NCBI GenBank assembly: GCA_003246365.1
Contig: QKAN01000158.1
Location: 1 to 64,000, forward strand
Source: Clostridia bacterium
GTDB lineage: Bacteria; Bacillota; Clostridia; Christensenellales; CAG-138
Reading direction: 5' to 3'
Length of the DNA: 64,000 nt
This document shows positions 7,439 to 16,415 of the stretch, one piece after another. The position numbers and the translations under genes are program-made. How positions within the stretch are numbered: the stretch's first letter is position 1; each line of letters opens with the position of its first letter. Below the pieces are notes generated by a model, which saw nothing but the letters and a program-made list of their open reading frames with translations, did no database searches and was not told where the DNA came from.

Positions 7439-7969
7439 TCACTCCCTCTCCCTCAACATCTCTTTCAACTCCGCAATCTCCGCCTCCATCCGGTGCAGAT
7501 GCTTCTGCATGTCGTCAATCTCCTGCTCGGCTTTGTAGTTGATCGCAAAGTCGATGATCGCCTCGTGCTTGTCCCGCGCGGCCTGTCGGTTCTGGCTCAT
7601 CATAATAATCGGCGCCTGAAACGCGGCGATGAACGAGAGGATGAGGTTGAGCAGAATGAACGGTTTCGGGTCAAACTGCACGCCTAAAAACGCGAGCGTA
7701 TTGATTAGAATCCAGAGGAAGAGAAACGTCGCGAAGATGATGATAAACGTCCAACTGCCGCCGAACGAGGCAACCTTGTCCGCCACGCGGTCGCTGCGCT
7801 TGGTGTGCAGTTCATAGTCCTCGTCCAGCCGGGCGGCGACGCGCTTTTCATAGCTCTCCACCATCTTGTCGATGCGGGAGAGCTTTTCGTCGTTCAACTC
7901 AATGCCGTAACCGCGAATCTTCGTTTTGCTTTCGGCTTTCGTCGAAATTTTATCCTTTTCCGTCGCCAT
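7439..7969 (-). CDS. DUF1003 membrane protein
   Basis: A 176-residue membrane protein. A charged N-terminus (about 1-75) leads to two membrane helices (SWTFIIIFATFLFLWILINT and KPFILLNLILSFIAAFQAPIIMM) with the DUF1003 hallmark around PIIMMSQNRQAARDK. The C-terminal coiled coil (NYKAEQEIDDMQKHLHRMEAEIAELKEML) is also typical. The start is placed at the internal ATG 7969 because AAGGAG lies 9 nt upstream; the longer frame to 8002 lacks a site. Its function is unknown. It ends just in front of the ParA-HEPN promoter. Confidence 0.88.
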   Translation of the reverse strand: MATEKDKISTKAESKTKIRGYGIELNDEKLSRIDKMVESYEKRVAARLDEDYELHTKRSDRVADKVASFGGSWTFIIIFATFLFLWILINTLAFLGVQFDPKPFILLNLILSFIAAFQAPIIMMSQNRQAARDKHEAIIDFAINYKAEQEIDDMQKHLHRMEAEIAELKEMLRERE

Positions 7970-8094
7970 ACGCGTCGTCTCCTTGCATGCTGTGATAGCC
8001 ATATTTTATCAGCATCGGTTGTATTCGTAAACGGATTTTCGGCGCGGCGTGGTATAATGGTTCAAACGAAACCACGCAGGAAGGGGAAAACGAT

Positions 8095-8496
8095 ATGCTG
8101 CGCGAATTTTCGCTGTCTACGGGGCGTAACAGCTGGACGGAAGTGACCCAAACGGTGAAGGAGACGCTGCGCGAAAGCGGCGTGAAAAACGGCCTGTGCG
8201 TGGTTTATTGCCCGCATACGACGGCGGGAATCACCATCAACGAAAACGCCGATCCGGATGTGGTAAAAGACCTTGTGTTCGCCTTGGAAAAAACCTACCC
8301 CGACCGGCCGGAGTTTTGCCATATGGAGGGCAACAGCGCGGCGCACCTGAAGGCGAGCGTATTCGGCAGCAGCGCGACGGTCATCGTCCGCAACGGGCAG
8401 CTGCTGCTCGGCACCTGGCAGGGCATCTACTTTTGTGAGTTTGACGGCCCGCGTTCCCGTATGTTTTATGTGAAAGTTTTAGAGGAAAAAGCGTGA
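8095..8496 (+). CDS. YjbQ/UPF0047 family protein
   Basis: A 133-residue protein of the YjbQ family, sometimes annotated as secondary thiamine-phosphate synthase because some members rescue thiE mutants. The signature HTTAGITINENADPDV is present, as are the late conserved HMEGNSAAHLKASVFG and LGTWQGIYFCEFDGPR, with His residues of the putative active site. The length is normal. The start is supported by AGGAAGGGG. Its stop codon overlaps the GTG start of the next gene, so the two form a translationally coupled pair. Confidence 0.9.
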   Translation: MLREFSLSTGRNSWTEVTQTVKETLRESGVKNGLCVVYCPHTTAGITINENADPDVVKDLVFALEKTYPDRPEFCHMEGNSAAHLKASVFGSSATVIVRNGQLLLGTWQGIYFCEFDGPRSRMFYVKVLEEKA

Positions 8497-8804
8497 ACAG
8501 CGTTCGAATCACCGTACTGAAACGGGAGTTTTATCCCGATCTGGCGGAGCAATATTTAAGCGAGGGCACGAGCGCCGGCGCCTGCCCTCTGCAAGCGGTT
8601 GGCGATGTGTTTCTCTATACCGGCAGCGCGGAAAAGCCGGATGGGCTTTGCCCCTGGGCGTGGATCGACCTGTATGCGTCGGTTGCGTCGCTGTATACCG
8701 GAGGTGACGAAAACACCTGGTATCGCGACGGCGGCACGCGCATCCTCTGCTGTACGGACGGGGTGCGTCCCGTTGTGTACAAGCTGGAACTGATTCGCTC
8801 CTGA
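8493..8804 (+). CDS. TIGR04076-family small protein
   Basis: A 103-residue cytosolic protein starting with GTG inside the yjbQ stop (GTGA overlap). The N-terminus VRITVLKREFYPDLAEQYLSEG, the central CPWAWIDLYASVASL and the C-terminal DGGTRILCCTDGVRPVVYKLE match what I know of TIGR04076, a family of unknown function common in Clostridia. It contains five Cys residues, two of them adjacent (CC) near the end, which suggests a redox or metal role. No catalytic assignment is possible. Confidence 0.8.
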   Translation: MNSVRITVLKREFYPDLAEQYLSEGTSAGACPLQAVGDVFLYTGSAEKPDGLCPWAWIDLYASVASLYTGGDENTWYRDGGTRILCCTDGVRPVVYKLELIRS

Positions 8805-8810
8805 CAAATA

Positions 8811-8844
8811 AAAAACAGGAAAGCGAAACCGCCTTCCTGCAAAA
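8811..8844. terminator. Bidirectional terminator between convergent genes
   Basis: A CAGGAAaGC / GCcTTCCTG stem with an A tract before and AAAAG after it. It lies between the stop codons of the TIGR04076 gene (8804) and the DUF6440 gene (8855) and could serve both. Confidence 0.75.
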
Positions 8845-8854
8845 GTGCACGCGC

Positions 8855-9055
8855 TTAGCGACTGTATGTGTGCTCCAGCGTGTATGCGTCGGTAACTACG
8901 GGCTTTCCGTCCTTGTCGAGCAGCGGCGTTAACCCGCCTGCGTAACCTGCGGAGTGGAACAAGTAATTGACTCCGGTTTCGCGATCAACCCAGATTTCGT
9001 TTACGTTTGCAATGCCTTTGCCATATATCTTGATAAAACGGTCTTCCTGTGCCAT
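8855..9055 (-). CDS. DUF6440 family small protein
   Basis: A 66-residue protein beginning MAQEDRFIKIYGKG, with the core WVDRETGVNYLFHSAGYAGGLTPLLD and VVTDAYTLEH, a common arrangement in DUF6440 proteins of Clostridia. The ATG at 9055 is preceded by GGAGG at the right distance; the frame continues upstream only across the divergent corA gene. The WVDxxTGVxYL pattern resembles small phage- and host-encoded beta-rich proteins, but the role is unknown. Confidence 0.82.
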   Translation of the reverse strand: MAQEDRFIKIYGKGIANVNEIWVDRETGVNYLFHSAGYAGGLTPLLDKDGKPVVTDAYTLEHTYSR

Positions 9056-9165
9056 GTTTGCCTCCATGCGCATAAAATCTAGCTTTAGTATATCACAGTG
9101 AGCGCATGAAAGCCGGAAAAGAAGCGGCATATTACAATTAGGAAGAGCGGCGGGGGAACCATACG

Positions 9166-10104
9166 ATGTTATACGAGTTTTCGGATCAACTCCGGCGGGT
9201 AGAGCCGGAACATATGGACAGAACGCGCCTGACGGCGGGCGTCGTTTCGCTGGATTTGCTGAAGGGCAGCTTCGGCGAACGGCTCGGGTTCGGCGCGCGT
9301 GAAGCGGAAGAGTGCGAAAAGTCGGACGAGCGGTTCCGCTCCGCGGTGGAATTTTCGGAAGGCAAACTCTTTGCTGTCGTTTCGGTGCGAGAGGTCGCAA
9401 ATGTATATGGTGCGCGCGACCGCGTTGGTCTGTTCGTTCGCAAAAACCTGATGCTGCTGGTCTCTCTTCGGGACGACGATGGCAGCATTCCTTTTGCGAT
9501 GGACGAGGCGGCGCGCCGCATGAGCCTGAAAGCGGTTTCACTGGAGCGGTTGATCTGCGTGTTCTTCGAGCGGCTCATGGACAACGACGGGCGCGATTTG
9601 GAGAGCTTTGACGACCGCATAGCCGGCATGGAGGCACAAATTGAAAACGGTACGACGGAGAAGACATTCAACAGCGAAATCCTCTCGCTCCGCCGTCGGT
9701 TGTTGATCGTTCGAAATTATTACGAGCAGCTGCTGGATATCTTCGACGCGATGATCGAGAACGAAGCCGACCTGTTTTCCGAAAAGAACCTGTATCATTT
9801 TCGCACGGTCCGGGAAAAAATTGTTCGTCTTTCCGCAAACGCACAGATACTGCGCGACAGCCTCGTGCAGGTAAGGGAGGCGTATATGGCAGCGCTGGAT
9901 TATAGCGCGAACCGTATCATGAAAGTGTTTACGGTCGTTACGACGATTTTCCTTCCGTTAACGCTGCTTGTCGGATGGTACGGCATGAATTTTCAATATA
10001 TGCCGGAGTTAAAAAGCAGATTTGGGTATCCGGCGGTTATTCTGTTGAGCGTTCTGGTTGTCATTGTCAGCTTCATTTTCTTTAAACGGAAGAAACTTCT
10101 TTGA
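9166..10104 (+). CDS. corA: CorA-family divalent cation transporter
   Basis: A 312-residue CorA/MIT channel. A long cytosolic N-domain (about 1-245) ends in the stalk helix (VREAYMAALDYSANRIMKVF). TM1 (FTVVTTIFLPLTLLVGWYGMNF) holds the selectivity-filter motif, here extended as YGMNFQYMPEL, and TM2 (about 288-307) is followed by a basic KRKK tail, all at the expected places for a pentameric Mg2+/Co2+/Ni2+ channel. The ribosome binding site is GGGGGAA. Transcribed alone; the following 220 bp hold hairpins. Confidence 0.93.
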   Translation: MLYEFSDQLRRVEPEHMDRTRLTAGVVSLDLLKGSFGERLGFGAREAEECEKSDERFRSAVEFSEGKLFAVVSVREVANVYGARDRVGLFVRKNLMLLVSLRDDDGSIPFAMDEAARRMSLKAVSLERLICVFFERLMDNDGRDLESFDDRIAGMEAQIENGTTEKTFNSEILSLRRRLLIVRNYYEQLLDIFDAMIENEADLFSEKNLYHFRTVREKIVRLSANAQILRDSLVQVREAYMAALDYSANRIMKVFTVVTTIFLPLTLLVGWYGMNFQYMPELKSRFGYPAVILLSVLVVIVSFIFFKRKKLL

Positions 10105-10231
10105 CAGCTGTTTATTAACGTTTGATCGAATACAGATAAATTGCGTAAGATTATTCTTTTTTTACAAAAAATATTGCATTGTGACTAATAGAATAACTAT
10201 ACTATTACAATGTATGAATAAATAATATGTA

Positions 10232-10290
10232 GAATCCCCCGTGAAGCCTTGAAAAGCGAGGGGATTCTTATATGTCTCGGCTTAAGCCGG
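10232..10290 (+). promoter_or_regulatory. Two hairpins between corA and a cyclase gene
   Basis: Hairpin 1 pairs GAATCCCC (10232-10239) with GGGGATTC (10260-10267) over a 20-nt loop. Eleven nt later comes a perfect 12-bp palindrome CGGCTTAAGCCG (10279-10290). Hairpin 1 could be a weak terminator for corA (only TTATAT follows it), or both could be leader structure of the TTG-initiated cyclase gene. I compared it with the GEMM cyclic-di-GMP riboswitch pattern and do not see that consensus. Confidence 0.45.
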
Positions 10291-10323
10291 GCATGGCGGA
10301 TTTGAACAGTTGAGGATCGGCAA

Positions 10324-11517
10324 TTGGCAAAACGAATCTTAACGGCAATTCAGCGCTGGCGATATTTAGGTTATGATCGCGATACGGTTCGGCAATTCCG
10401 CGCGGAATCGAATCGCGCCAATCTGCATACCGTTAAACGCATCTGCCTGATTACGGCGGGCTTGCTTTTGATCTTTGCCATGTTCTGCACAGCCGCTAAC
10501 AAAAGCGCGAATCATCTGATTTTTATAGCGATGGGATTCGCGATACTGACGATTTTTTATGTTTCTGCAACACGTTGGTTGAGCCGAATTTCGACAGGAC
10601 CCATCTATGGGACGGCAGTGATTGTTTACGCCACATCCATCGTGCTTTATGTTATCGGCATCTATTTTGGAACGTTTCTTTCCGGCGATGAACTGGGTGT
10701 GCTGAGCGTTTGGATGTTTTTACTTGTACAGATCAGCTTCGATACGCCGCCTGTACAAAACGTTTTGACGGTTATACCGATGGCAGTGCTGTTTCTGCTT
10801 TTAAGCTATCGTATGAAAACATTGCAACACTGGCATACGGATATGATTTATACGTTTATTTCCGTTTCGGTCGGGGTGTTTGTTTCTTATCATCAGTCGC
10901 ATTTGGCTCTGGATAACATCATTGCGAAAAGTAATCTACAGAGGGCGAACTTCACGCTTTACCACACCGCGACGACCGACGAACTGACTGGGCTTATGAA
11001 CCGACGCATGGTTTTTGACCGATATGAAACAATATTGGACGAATGCGAGCGGGACAACAAAAGCGTTGCTTGTATCGTGTTGGATATAGACGATTATAAG
11101 CAATTTAACGATAGCTACGGGCATCCGGAAGGAGACGTACTTTTACGCAGAATCGGGGAAACGCTGCGCGTTTACAGCGTTCAAAACGATATTGAAATCG
11201 GCCGAATCGGCGGAGAAGAGTTTCTGGCCGTATGGCCGGAGGAATCCGTAGAACGCTGCGAGCAGGTTGCGGAGACATTGCGCGCATCAATTGAACAAAT
11301 GGCGATTCCGCATTCCGGCGCGCTGGATCATGCGCAGGTAACAATCAGCGTTGGGCTTTGCCTGCTGCCAAGTTCGCTTGCGCGGAACGCATATTATTAT
11401 GCCGACAAGGCGCTATATCGCGCCAAGGAAGCAGGAAAAAATTGTTCCTGCCGGTTTAACTTCCTGGATAGCGCCTATATCTATATTTGCCGCAAAAACG
11501 CAAAGGAAGTAAATTAA
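10324..11517 (+). CDS. Membrane-bound diguanylate cyclase
   Basis: A 397-residue protein with a six-helix membrane sensor region (about 35-200) followed by a GGDEF domain (about 215-380). The active loop is GGEEF near residue 296, and the nucleotide-binding LDIDDYKQFNDSYGHPEGD is intact, so cyclic-di-GMP synthesis is likely. The inhibitory RxxD site five residues before GGEEF is absent, so product inhibition may be lost. The start is TTG with TGAGG 8 nt upstream. A second cyclase gene follows 69 bp later in the same direction. Confidence 0.9.
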   Translation: MAKRILTAIQRWRYLGYDRDTVRQFRAESNRANLHTVKRICLITAGLLLIFAMFCTAANKSANHLIFIAMGFAILTIFYVSATRWLSRISTGPIYGTAVIVYATSIVLYVIGIYFGTFLSGDELGVLSVWMFLLVQISFDTPPVQNVLTVIPMAVLFLLLSYRMKTLQHWHTDMIYTFISVSVGVFVSYHQSHLALDNIIAKSNLQRANFTLYHTATTDELTGLMNRRMVFDRYETILDECERDNKSVACIVLDIDDYKQFNDSYGHPEGDVLLRRIGETLRVYSVQNDIEIGRIGGEEFLAVWPEESVERCEQVAETLRASIEQMAIPHSGALDHAQVTISVGLCLLPSSLARNAYYYADKALYRAKEAGKNCSCRFNFLDSAYIYICRKNAKEVN

Positions 11518-11586
11518 ATTTTTTCGGGTTTGCGATGAAAATCGTAAGATCTGCTATTATGTTAACTTGAGTGAGAGGGACCGCGA

Positions 11587-12936
11587 ATGAAGCGCAAACG
11601 CAACACGTTTTTATCTCTGGCTATCCGGATGATAGGCTTTGGTGTAGTAATTGGAATCGCATTTCCATTTTTCATGATACTGCTCGGCGTACCGGTAAAT
11701 ATCGCGCTCAGCGCGCTCAGCTTTATTGCTTGTGTCGTCGCGGGTATTATCGTTGGATTTTTCAATATACTTATGACGAGCACTACGGTAGAGCGAAAAC
11801 TGACGCTCATCACCGAAAAAATGTACGAAGTGAAAAACTCGATCATCACCGTTTCGGAAAGCGGAAACATTGGCGATTGCGATCCGGAACACTGCACCAT
11901 CCCCATCGATACGAACGATGAATTCGGGCGAAGTGCGCAGGCGTTTAACGAATTAATTACGTCGTTTTCCAGCTCGCTGCGCATGCTGGACGATATTAAG
12001 ACGTATACTGCGATTTTCTCAGGCCAGCTCGATTTGCGTACGCTCGCGGAATATGCGTTGGATCGCGTAATGAACGGTACAGACGCAGACGCAGGTGCAA
12101 TATTGTTTGACCAAAACGGAGAAATCGGTGTTTTACATTCGTTCGGAATTCAGGACGTGAACGCACTCATTTCGGATTCACATATTCTGAATGCATTCTC
12201 CAAAAAGGAATCGTTTACCATATCCCTGCCGGATGATGTAATCGTAGAAAGTACGCTTACGCAGTTCCGCCCCAAAGAAGTGATCATTGAGCCGGTATTG
12301 TTTAAAAACGTTCCGATAGCGGTCATACTACTCGCCAAAGCGGAATGCTTCCAATCGGGGTATTCCAAGCAACTCTCCATCTTTACCCAAAGTCTTGCCG
12401 TTGCACTGCATAATGCTTTGGAGCATGAGCAAATGCAGAAACTCGCTGCGCTCGATCCGCTAACAGGCGTTTTAAACCGCCGATTTGGCCTTTTGCGCCT
12501 GCAGGAAGAGTATTCCCGCGCGATACGCCGCGGCACTGTGCTTGGCGTGCTGATGTTCGACATTGACCACTTCAAGCAGGTAAACGATACATACGGGCAT
12601 GTGATCGGAGATCGCGTGCTGAGGAACGTTACCACCCAGATTCGCGAAGCGATGCGCGAAGGCGATATACTGATGCGCTACGGCGGAGAAGAATTTCTTG
12701 TCGTGTTGCCGGGCGCTTCGAAAGAGGATATTTACACCGTTGCGGAGCGGGCAAGACGCATTATTCGCGAACATAAAACCCATTATGGCGAAAGCCAAAT
12801 CGCTGTAACGATTAGTATCGGCGGAGATTCTATGCCGGAATCGACACCTGACAGTGAACAGGGCTTGATTTCCAACGCTGACGAGGCGCTATACCGCGCC
12901 AAGAATTCCGGTAGAGACAAAGTTCTATTGCACTGA
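11587..12936 (+). CDS. Diguanylate cyclase with TM pair and GAF domain
   Basis: A 449-residue protein: two membrane helices near the N-terminus (about 10-60), a HAMP-like linker (about 65-130), a GAF-like sensor domain (about 140-285) and a C-terminal GGDEF domain (about 290-448). GGEEF follows REGD by five residues, so both the active loop and the RxxD inhibitory site are present; LMFDIDHFKQVNDTYGHVIGD completes the catalytic core. It probably makes cyclic-di-GMP in response to an internal or membrane signal. It is tandem with the previous cyclase. Confidence 0.92.
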   Translation: MKRKRNTFLSLAIRMIGFGVVIGIAFPFFMILLGVPVNIALSALSFIACVVAGIIVGFFNILMTSTTVERKLTLITEKMYEVKNSIITVSESGNIGDCDPEHCTIPIDTNDEFGRSAQAFNELITSFSSSLRMLDDIKTYTAIFSGQLDLRTLAEYALDRVMNGTDADAGAILFDQNGEIGVLHSFGIQDVNALISDSHILNAFSKKESFTISLPDDVIVESTLTQFRPKEVIIEPVLFKNVPIAVILLAKAECFQSGYSKQLSIFTQSLAVALHNALEHEQMQKLAALDPLTGVLNRRFGLLRLQEEYSRAIRRGTVLGVLMFDIDHFKQVNDTYGHVIGDRVLRNVTTQIREAMREGDILMRYGGEEFLVVLPGASKEDIYTVAERARRIIREHKTHYGESQIAVTISIGGDSMPESTPDSEQGLISNADEALYRAKNSGRDKVLLH

Positions 12937-12951
12937 GAACAGTTTATATTG

Positions 12952-12990
12952 AAAAAAACGCATGCACAGATATTGTGCATGCGTTTTTTT
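12952..12990. terminator. Strong bidirectional terminator
   Basis: A perfect 17-bp stem (seven A, then ACGCATGCACA-type arm) with loop GATAT and seven T. It separates the converging cyclase gene and the minus-strand glycosidase-like gene. Confidence 0.93.
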
Positions 12991-13018
12991 GTGCTTTGAC
13001 AGATGCCAAAGCACCGGA

Positions 13019-14032
13019 TTAATTGAAGTAGATGATATCGCCGGATTCGCGTCCGCCCTTATAAGGTTGATTTATGACATTTCCCTGAAACATCATAACC
13101 GCGGTTGCGCCGCCGTCAAGATTGTAAGCCTGTTTGCAGCCGAGACTTTCCATCAGCACGGAAACCTCCGTTAGTCGCATGCCGATCGAATATCCGGTCT
13201 GTCTACCGTCTATGACAACAAAGCAATAATGCCCCGGTGCATAATAGCCGACTACGCTGCGCGGATGCCGCTCGGTCAACTGGGAATCAAACTCGGTGAT
13301 ATGCGCGCCGTTTTCATCCAGAAGCGGCGGACCGAACGACCATGTTTGCCAAACACCGCGCGCGATTGCATCGGAGAGATTGAAGGAGGATGCATCATAT
13401 GTTTTCATCTCTCCGTCCTGATACAACACACAAACATCCGTTCCGGCAACGTCGCGATAGAGCGTGCCGTTTCGTACAACAATTCCCTGACTGCGCGCGC
13501 TGTAATAATCTCCAGTTACCGCAAAAACGGCGCTGTTTGCATTTGCGGTGGTGAGAGGAAAATCATAGATGCTTTTTCCATAGGTACCCTTTGCAAACGC
13601 GGTTTTCAGTGCGTCAATCGAACGCACGTATACATCCGCAACAAAATATGTTACGTCGTTTTCCTGAATGCGGTTAATCGCGATGCGGACCGAATCGGTT
13701 TGATAGCTGTAGAGCGCGCCAACACCGGTGTCTTCGGTTGGAAACGTTGCGGAGAAATCGCCCGGAACGGGTGTTGCGGTTGGTTCAGGTGTTGCTTCCG
13801 CCGCCTGCGTTTCGCCGGTATCCGGCGTAGGAGACGGCGATGATGTGGCTTCGGCTACAGCCGCTGCATATGCGGATGTATCAACGGGCTGCAGCTTTCG
13901 AGGCAATACATGATGAAAAAGTGCAAACACGTTGAGTGCGATACCGAATAGAGCGAAATCCCGCAGGAAGATCTTCCAACCCTTTACTTTGCGTTTTTTG
14001 TTTGGCTTTCGATGTCCCTGCCTGCGTTCCAT
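13019..14032 (-). CDS. Exported phosphodiester glycosidase (NAGPA-type) paralogue 1
   Basis: A 337-residue membrane-anchored protein. A basic tail (KPNKKRKVKGWK) and one TM (about 22-42) precede a Thr/Pro-rich linker (TPDTGETQAAEATPEPTATP) and a NAGPA/DUF2233 phosphodiester glycosidase domain (about 100-337) with VFAVTGDYYSARSQGIVVRNG, HYCFVVIDGRQTGYS and the hallmark YNLDGGATAVMMF. Family members cleave sugar phosphodiesters; the bacterial substrates are mostly unknown. ATG 14032 follows GGGAGGAAACC; the longer frame lacks a site. It is paralogous to the gene at 16498 and shares its promoter architecture. Confidence 0.88.
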   Translation of the reverse strand: MERRQGHRKPNKKRKVKGWKIFLRDFALFGIALNVFALFHHVLPRKLQPVDTSAYAAAVAEATSSPSPTPDTGETQAAEATPEPTATPVPGDFSATFPTEDTGVGALYSYQTDSVRIAINRIQENDVTYFVADVYVRSIDALKTAFAKGTYGKSIYDFPLTTANANSAVFAVTGDYYSARSQGIVVRNGTLYRDVAGTDVCVLYQDGEMKTYDASSFNLSDAIARGVWQTWSFGPPLLDENGAHITEFDSQLTERHPRSVVGYYAPGHYCFVVIDGRQTGYSIGMRLTEVSVLMESLGCKQAYNLDGGATAVMMFQGNVINQPYKGGRESGDIIYFN

Positions 14033-14059
14033 GGTTTCCTCCCGCACTAAACTCACAAC

Positions 14060-14116
14060 AGAATAGCACCGCAATATGAGAAACGCGGGGGAGAAACATG
14101 AGAACTGCATGAGAGA
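14060..14116 (-). promoter_or_regulatory. Promoter with phased TTCTCAT repeats, paralogue 1
   Basis: On the minus strand, TTCTCAT-type boxes lie at 14109-14116 (degenerate), 14098-14105 and 14076-14083, spaced 11 and 22 bp. Exactly 10 nt after the last box is a TATTCT -10 element (14060-14065), with no good -35. This is the layout expected for an OmpR-family activator that replaces the -35. The same order and spacing occur before the paralogue at 16498. Confidence 0.7.
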
Positions 14117-14121
14117 ATTGC

Positions 14122-14158
14122 AAAAAAGCCCTTTCGACTGACATCGAAAGGGCTTTTT
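14122..14158 (-). terminator. Terminator of the kinase/regulator operon
   Basis: A perfect stem AAAAAGCCCTTTCG / CGAAAGGGCTTTTT with an 8-nt loop. It lies 36 bp downstream of the kinase stop and just upstream of the paralogue 1 promoter. Confidence 0.92.
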
Positions 14159-14194
14159 GTGTTTTATAGCTGTGCTGAATCCGAAAACTTATCG

Positions 14195-15580
14195 TTATGA
14201 CTGCGGGATGGTTATCGTGATCGTCGTTCCAACGTCGGGCTCGCTTTCTATACGAGCGGTTCCGCCGTGCGCCTGCGCGATAGCTAGCACGATGGAAAGA
14301 CCGAGACCCATCCCTCCGGTCGTTCGCGTGCGGGCAGCGTCGACACGATAAAAACGTTCGAACACATGCTCGCTGTCCTCCAACGACATGCCTGCGCCGG
14401 AATCCTGCACCTGAAGCGAGACGAACCCATCTACGCGGAACAAGGAAAGACGAATTAACCCCTCAAACGGCGTGTATTTCACGCTGTTGTCGATTAACGC
14501 ATGCAGAAGTTGCTTGATCATCGCGTGATCGGCAGTGATGGTATCGTCAGGTGGAATTTCATATTCATATTGATGATCCGGATCGATCAGGGCTTGCTCT
14601 TCGATTAGTTCGTCAAACAGCTCGCCAACTGAAAATGTCACCGGATTCAAGCGCGCCTGCGCGTTGTCATAGCGCGCAAGTAGAAGCAGGTTTTCAACCA
14701 GTTCGCTCATGTATTCCGTTTGTGTTTGCAGCGCGCGTATACTGTCCTGCCGCACGACAGGGTCTTCCGTTCCCCAACGGGCGAGCAGATCCACATTGCC
14801 TTGCATCACGGCAAGCGGAGTGCGCAGCTCATGTGAAACATCCGCAACAAAGCGGCCCTGCTGCCGGTATGCGGCGGATACGCGGTCCAGCATGCCGTTG
14901 ATTGTAGTAGCAAGGCTTCTGAGTTCATCGTCCGCTTCCGGCACTTCCAGACGGGCGTCCAGCGTAAGGCTGTCGATCAGATTGGCGGCGGTGATCATTT
15001 GACCAATCGGCGCAAGCATGCGTCTGCTGGTTCGTTGGCTCATCAGCAGGGCGATTGCCGCGCCGGCAATGTTCGCACCGAGCAGCAGAAAGCCGAGCAG
15101 CTTCAGAAAAGCTGTTTCATTGGACATGGAGTATATCAAATGGAGGTTGCCGTACGATTTTCCGTGCTCAGAGATTGAACTATATGCGCGCAACATCAAC
15201 GTATCATTGTAAAAAAACGTTTCGATTTTTCGTCCGGATGAATTGTTTTTCACATCTGACACCGGAAAATTCAAAACGCGATTAACCAGTTTGCCGTCAT
15301 TGTTGTAGATAAAGATCGACAGGTTGGAATCCACGTTGAGTTCTTCCAGCAGCTCGTGGCTCGAGAGAGATTCACCCTCTTCCACTTCCTCTACTAAATT
15401 ATCGCTGATGAGCTCGAGCGTATTGCCCAGGTGATCCCATTGCTTTTGCAGAAGAAAACGGAATGCCAAAAAGAAAACACCGACAGAGATCATAAGAAAA
15501 ATGGCGGAGAACAGCAATGCGAATGATCTGGTCAGTCGATTGGTGAGTTTACTCTTTCCGTGTTTTGTCGCGTATGACAT
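14195..15580 (-). CDS. HAMP-type sensor histidine kinase
   Basis: A 461-residue kinase: TM1 (about 18-44), external sensor (about 45-157), TM2 (about 158-180), HAMP (about 181-235), HisKA with His250 in VSHELRTPLAVMQ, and HATPase with N-box ALIDNSVKYTP, DSGAGM and GGMGLGLSIV. The ATG at 15580 was chosen for its GGGGGAT site; it overlaps the regulator stop by 32 nt. The external domain is acidic (EEVEEGE) and unassigned. Its position between two paralogous exported glycosidase-like genes suggests that it controls them. Confidence 0.93.
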   Translation of the reverse strand: MSYATKHGKSKLTNRLTRSFALLFSAIFLMISVGVFFLAFRFLLQKQWDHLGNTLELISDNLVEEVEEGESLSSHELLEELNVDSNLSIFIYNNDGKLVNRVLNFPVSDVKNNSSGRKIETFFYNDTLMLRAYSSISEHGKSYGNLHLIYSMSNETAFLKLLGFLLLGANIAGAAIALLMSQRTSRRMLAPIGQMITAANLIDSLTLDARLEVPEADDELRSLATTINGMLDRVSAAYRQQGRFVADVSHELRTPLAVMQGNVDLLARWGTEDPVVRQDSIRALQTQTEYMSELVENLLLLARYDNAQARLNPVTFSVGELFDELIEEQALIDPDHQYEYEIPPDDTITADHAMIKQLLHALIDNSVKYTPFEGLIRLSLFRVDGFVSLQVQDSGAGMSLEDSEHVFERFYRVDAARTRTTGGMGLGLSIVLAIAQAHGGTARIESEPDVGTTITITIPQS

Positions 15581-16241
15581 AACCGATCCCCCGTACCGTT
15601 TCAATAATTTTGCTCTCTTCTGTATCGTGTATCCGGTTTCGCACATAGCGCACGTATACGTCGACAACGTTACTGTTGCCCGCGTACTCATATCCCCAGA
15701 CATGACTTAAAATTTGATCGCGTGTGAGTACAATATCCCGATTTCTCAGCAAATACTCCAGCAGATCGTATTGTGTTTTCGTCATTTCGATAATTTCACC
15801 TGCGCGGGTTACCTGACGGGAAGCAGAAGAGAGAGACAGATCTCCGAGCGAGAGATAATCATCTCCGGATGTCTGCGTGCCCGGTTCGCCGCAGCGCAGC
15901 GCAACGCGAATCCGCGCAAGCAATTCTTCAATATGAAAAGGCTTGGTGATGTAGTCGTTTGCACCCATGTCGAGGCCGTTGACTTTTTCCATGACAGCAT
16001 CGCGCGCGGTAACGAGAATAACAGGCACGGCGCTAAGCTTCCTTAAGCGGCGGAGTACCTCGATGCCGTTGAGTTCCGGAAGCATGACATCCAGCAAAAC
16101 AAGGTCGAATTCCCCGGACAGGGCGCGTTCAAGTCCGCTCCGGCCGTCGGAGCAGCTTGCGGTTTGATAACCTTCGTGCTGCAGTTCCAGTGTAAGAAAC
16201 CTTGTGATCTCCGCCTCGTCTTCGACAATTAAAATCCGCAT
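15549..16241 (-). CDS. OmpR-family response regulator
   Basis: A 230-residue regulator: receiver with VEDEAE, Asp51 in LLDVMLPE and Lys in ITKPFHIEEL, then a winged-helix effector with the recognition stretch VVDVYVRYVRNRIHD. ATG 16241 follows GGGGGAAACC; the 15 extra codons upstream lack a site. It is first in the operon with its kinase. Its probable binding site is the TTCTCAT direct repeat found upstream of itself and of both flanking paralogues, since OmpR-family dimers bind direct repeats spaced 11 bp apart. Confidence 0.94.
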   Translation of the reverse strand: MRILIVEDEAEITRFLTLELQHEGYQTASCSDGRSGLERALSGEFDLVLLDVMLPELNGIEVLRRLRKLSAVPVILVTARDAVMEKVNGLDMGANDYITKPFHIEELLARIRVALRCGEPGTQTSGDDYLSLGDLSLSSASRQVTRAGEIIEMTKTQYDLLEYLLRNRDIVLTRDQILSHVWGYEYAGNSNVVDVYVRYVRNRIHDTEESKIIETVRGIGYVIRDKTRKE

Positions 16242-16284
16242 ACGGTTTCCCCCGATGCTCTGCCGCAGATGCGGCGTTTCTTTC

Positions 16285-16330
16285 ATTATATATCGAACAC
16301 AATCCGTTTCAATGAGGATTGCATGAGAAT
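16285..16330 (-). promoter_or_regulatory. Autoregulated promoter of the regulator/kinase operon
   Basis: On the minus strand, ATTCTCAT (16323-16330) and ATCCTCAT (16312-16319) are 11 bp apart and abut a TTGAAA -35 (16307-16312), followed after 16 bp by TATAAT (16285-16290). This is a complete sigma-A promoter with the regulator boxes upstream, unlike the two target promoters that lack a -35. Confidence 0.72.
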
Positions 16331-16415
16331 TTAGCGAAAAACGAAGGAAAATGGGAATTCGTTACGAAAATGAAGCAACCTGAAGCCGATTTTCGTAGGG
16401 TTTCGATCATACAAA

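Noticed and set aside
8855-9541. A long form of the DUF6440 gene
   Set aside because: The upstream part is antisense to corA and a clear ribosome binding site supports the short form ending at 9055.
10232-10290. Cyclic-di-GMP riboswitch in front of a cyclase gene
   Set aside because: Hairpins are present, but I see none of the conserved GEMM-I internal loops, so it is reported only as structured leader.
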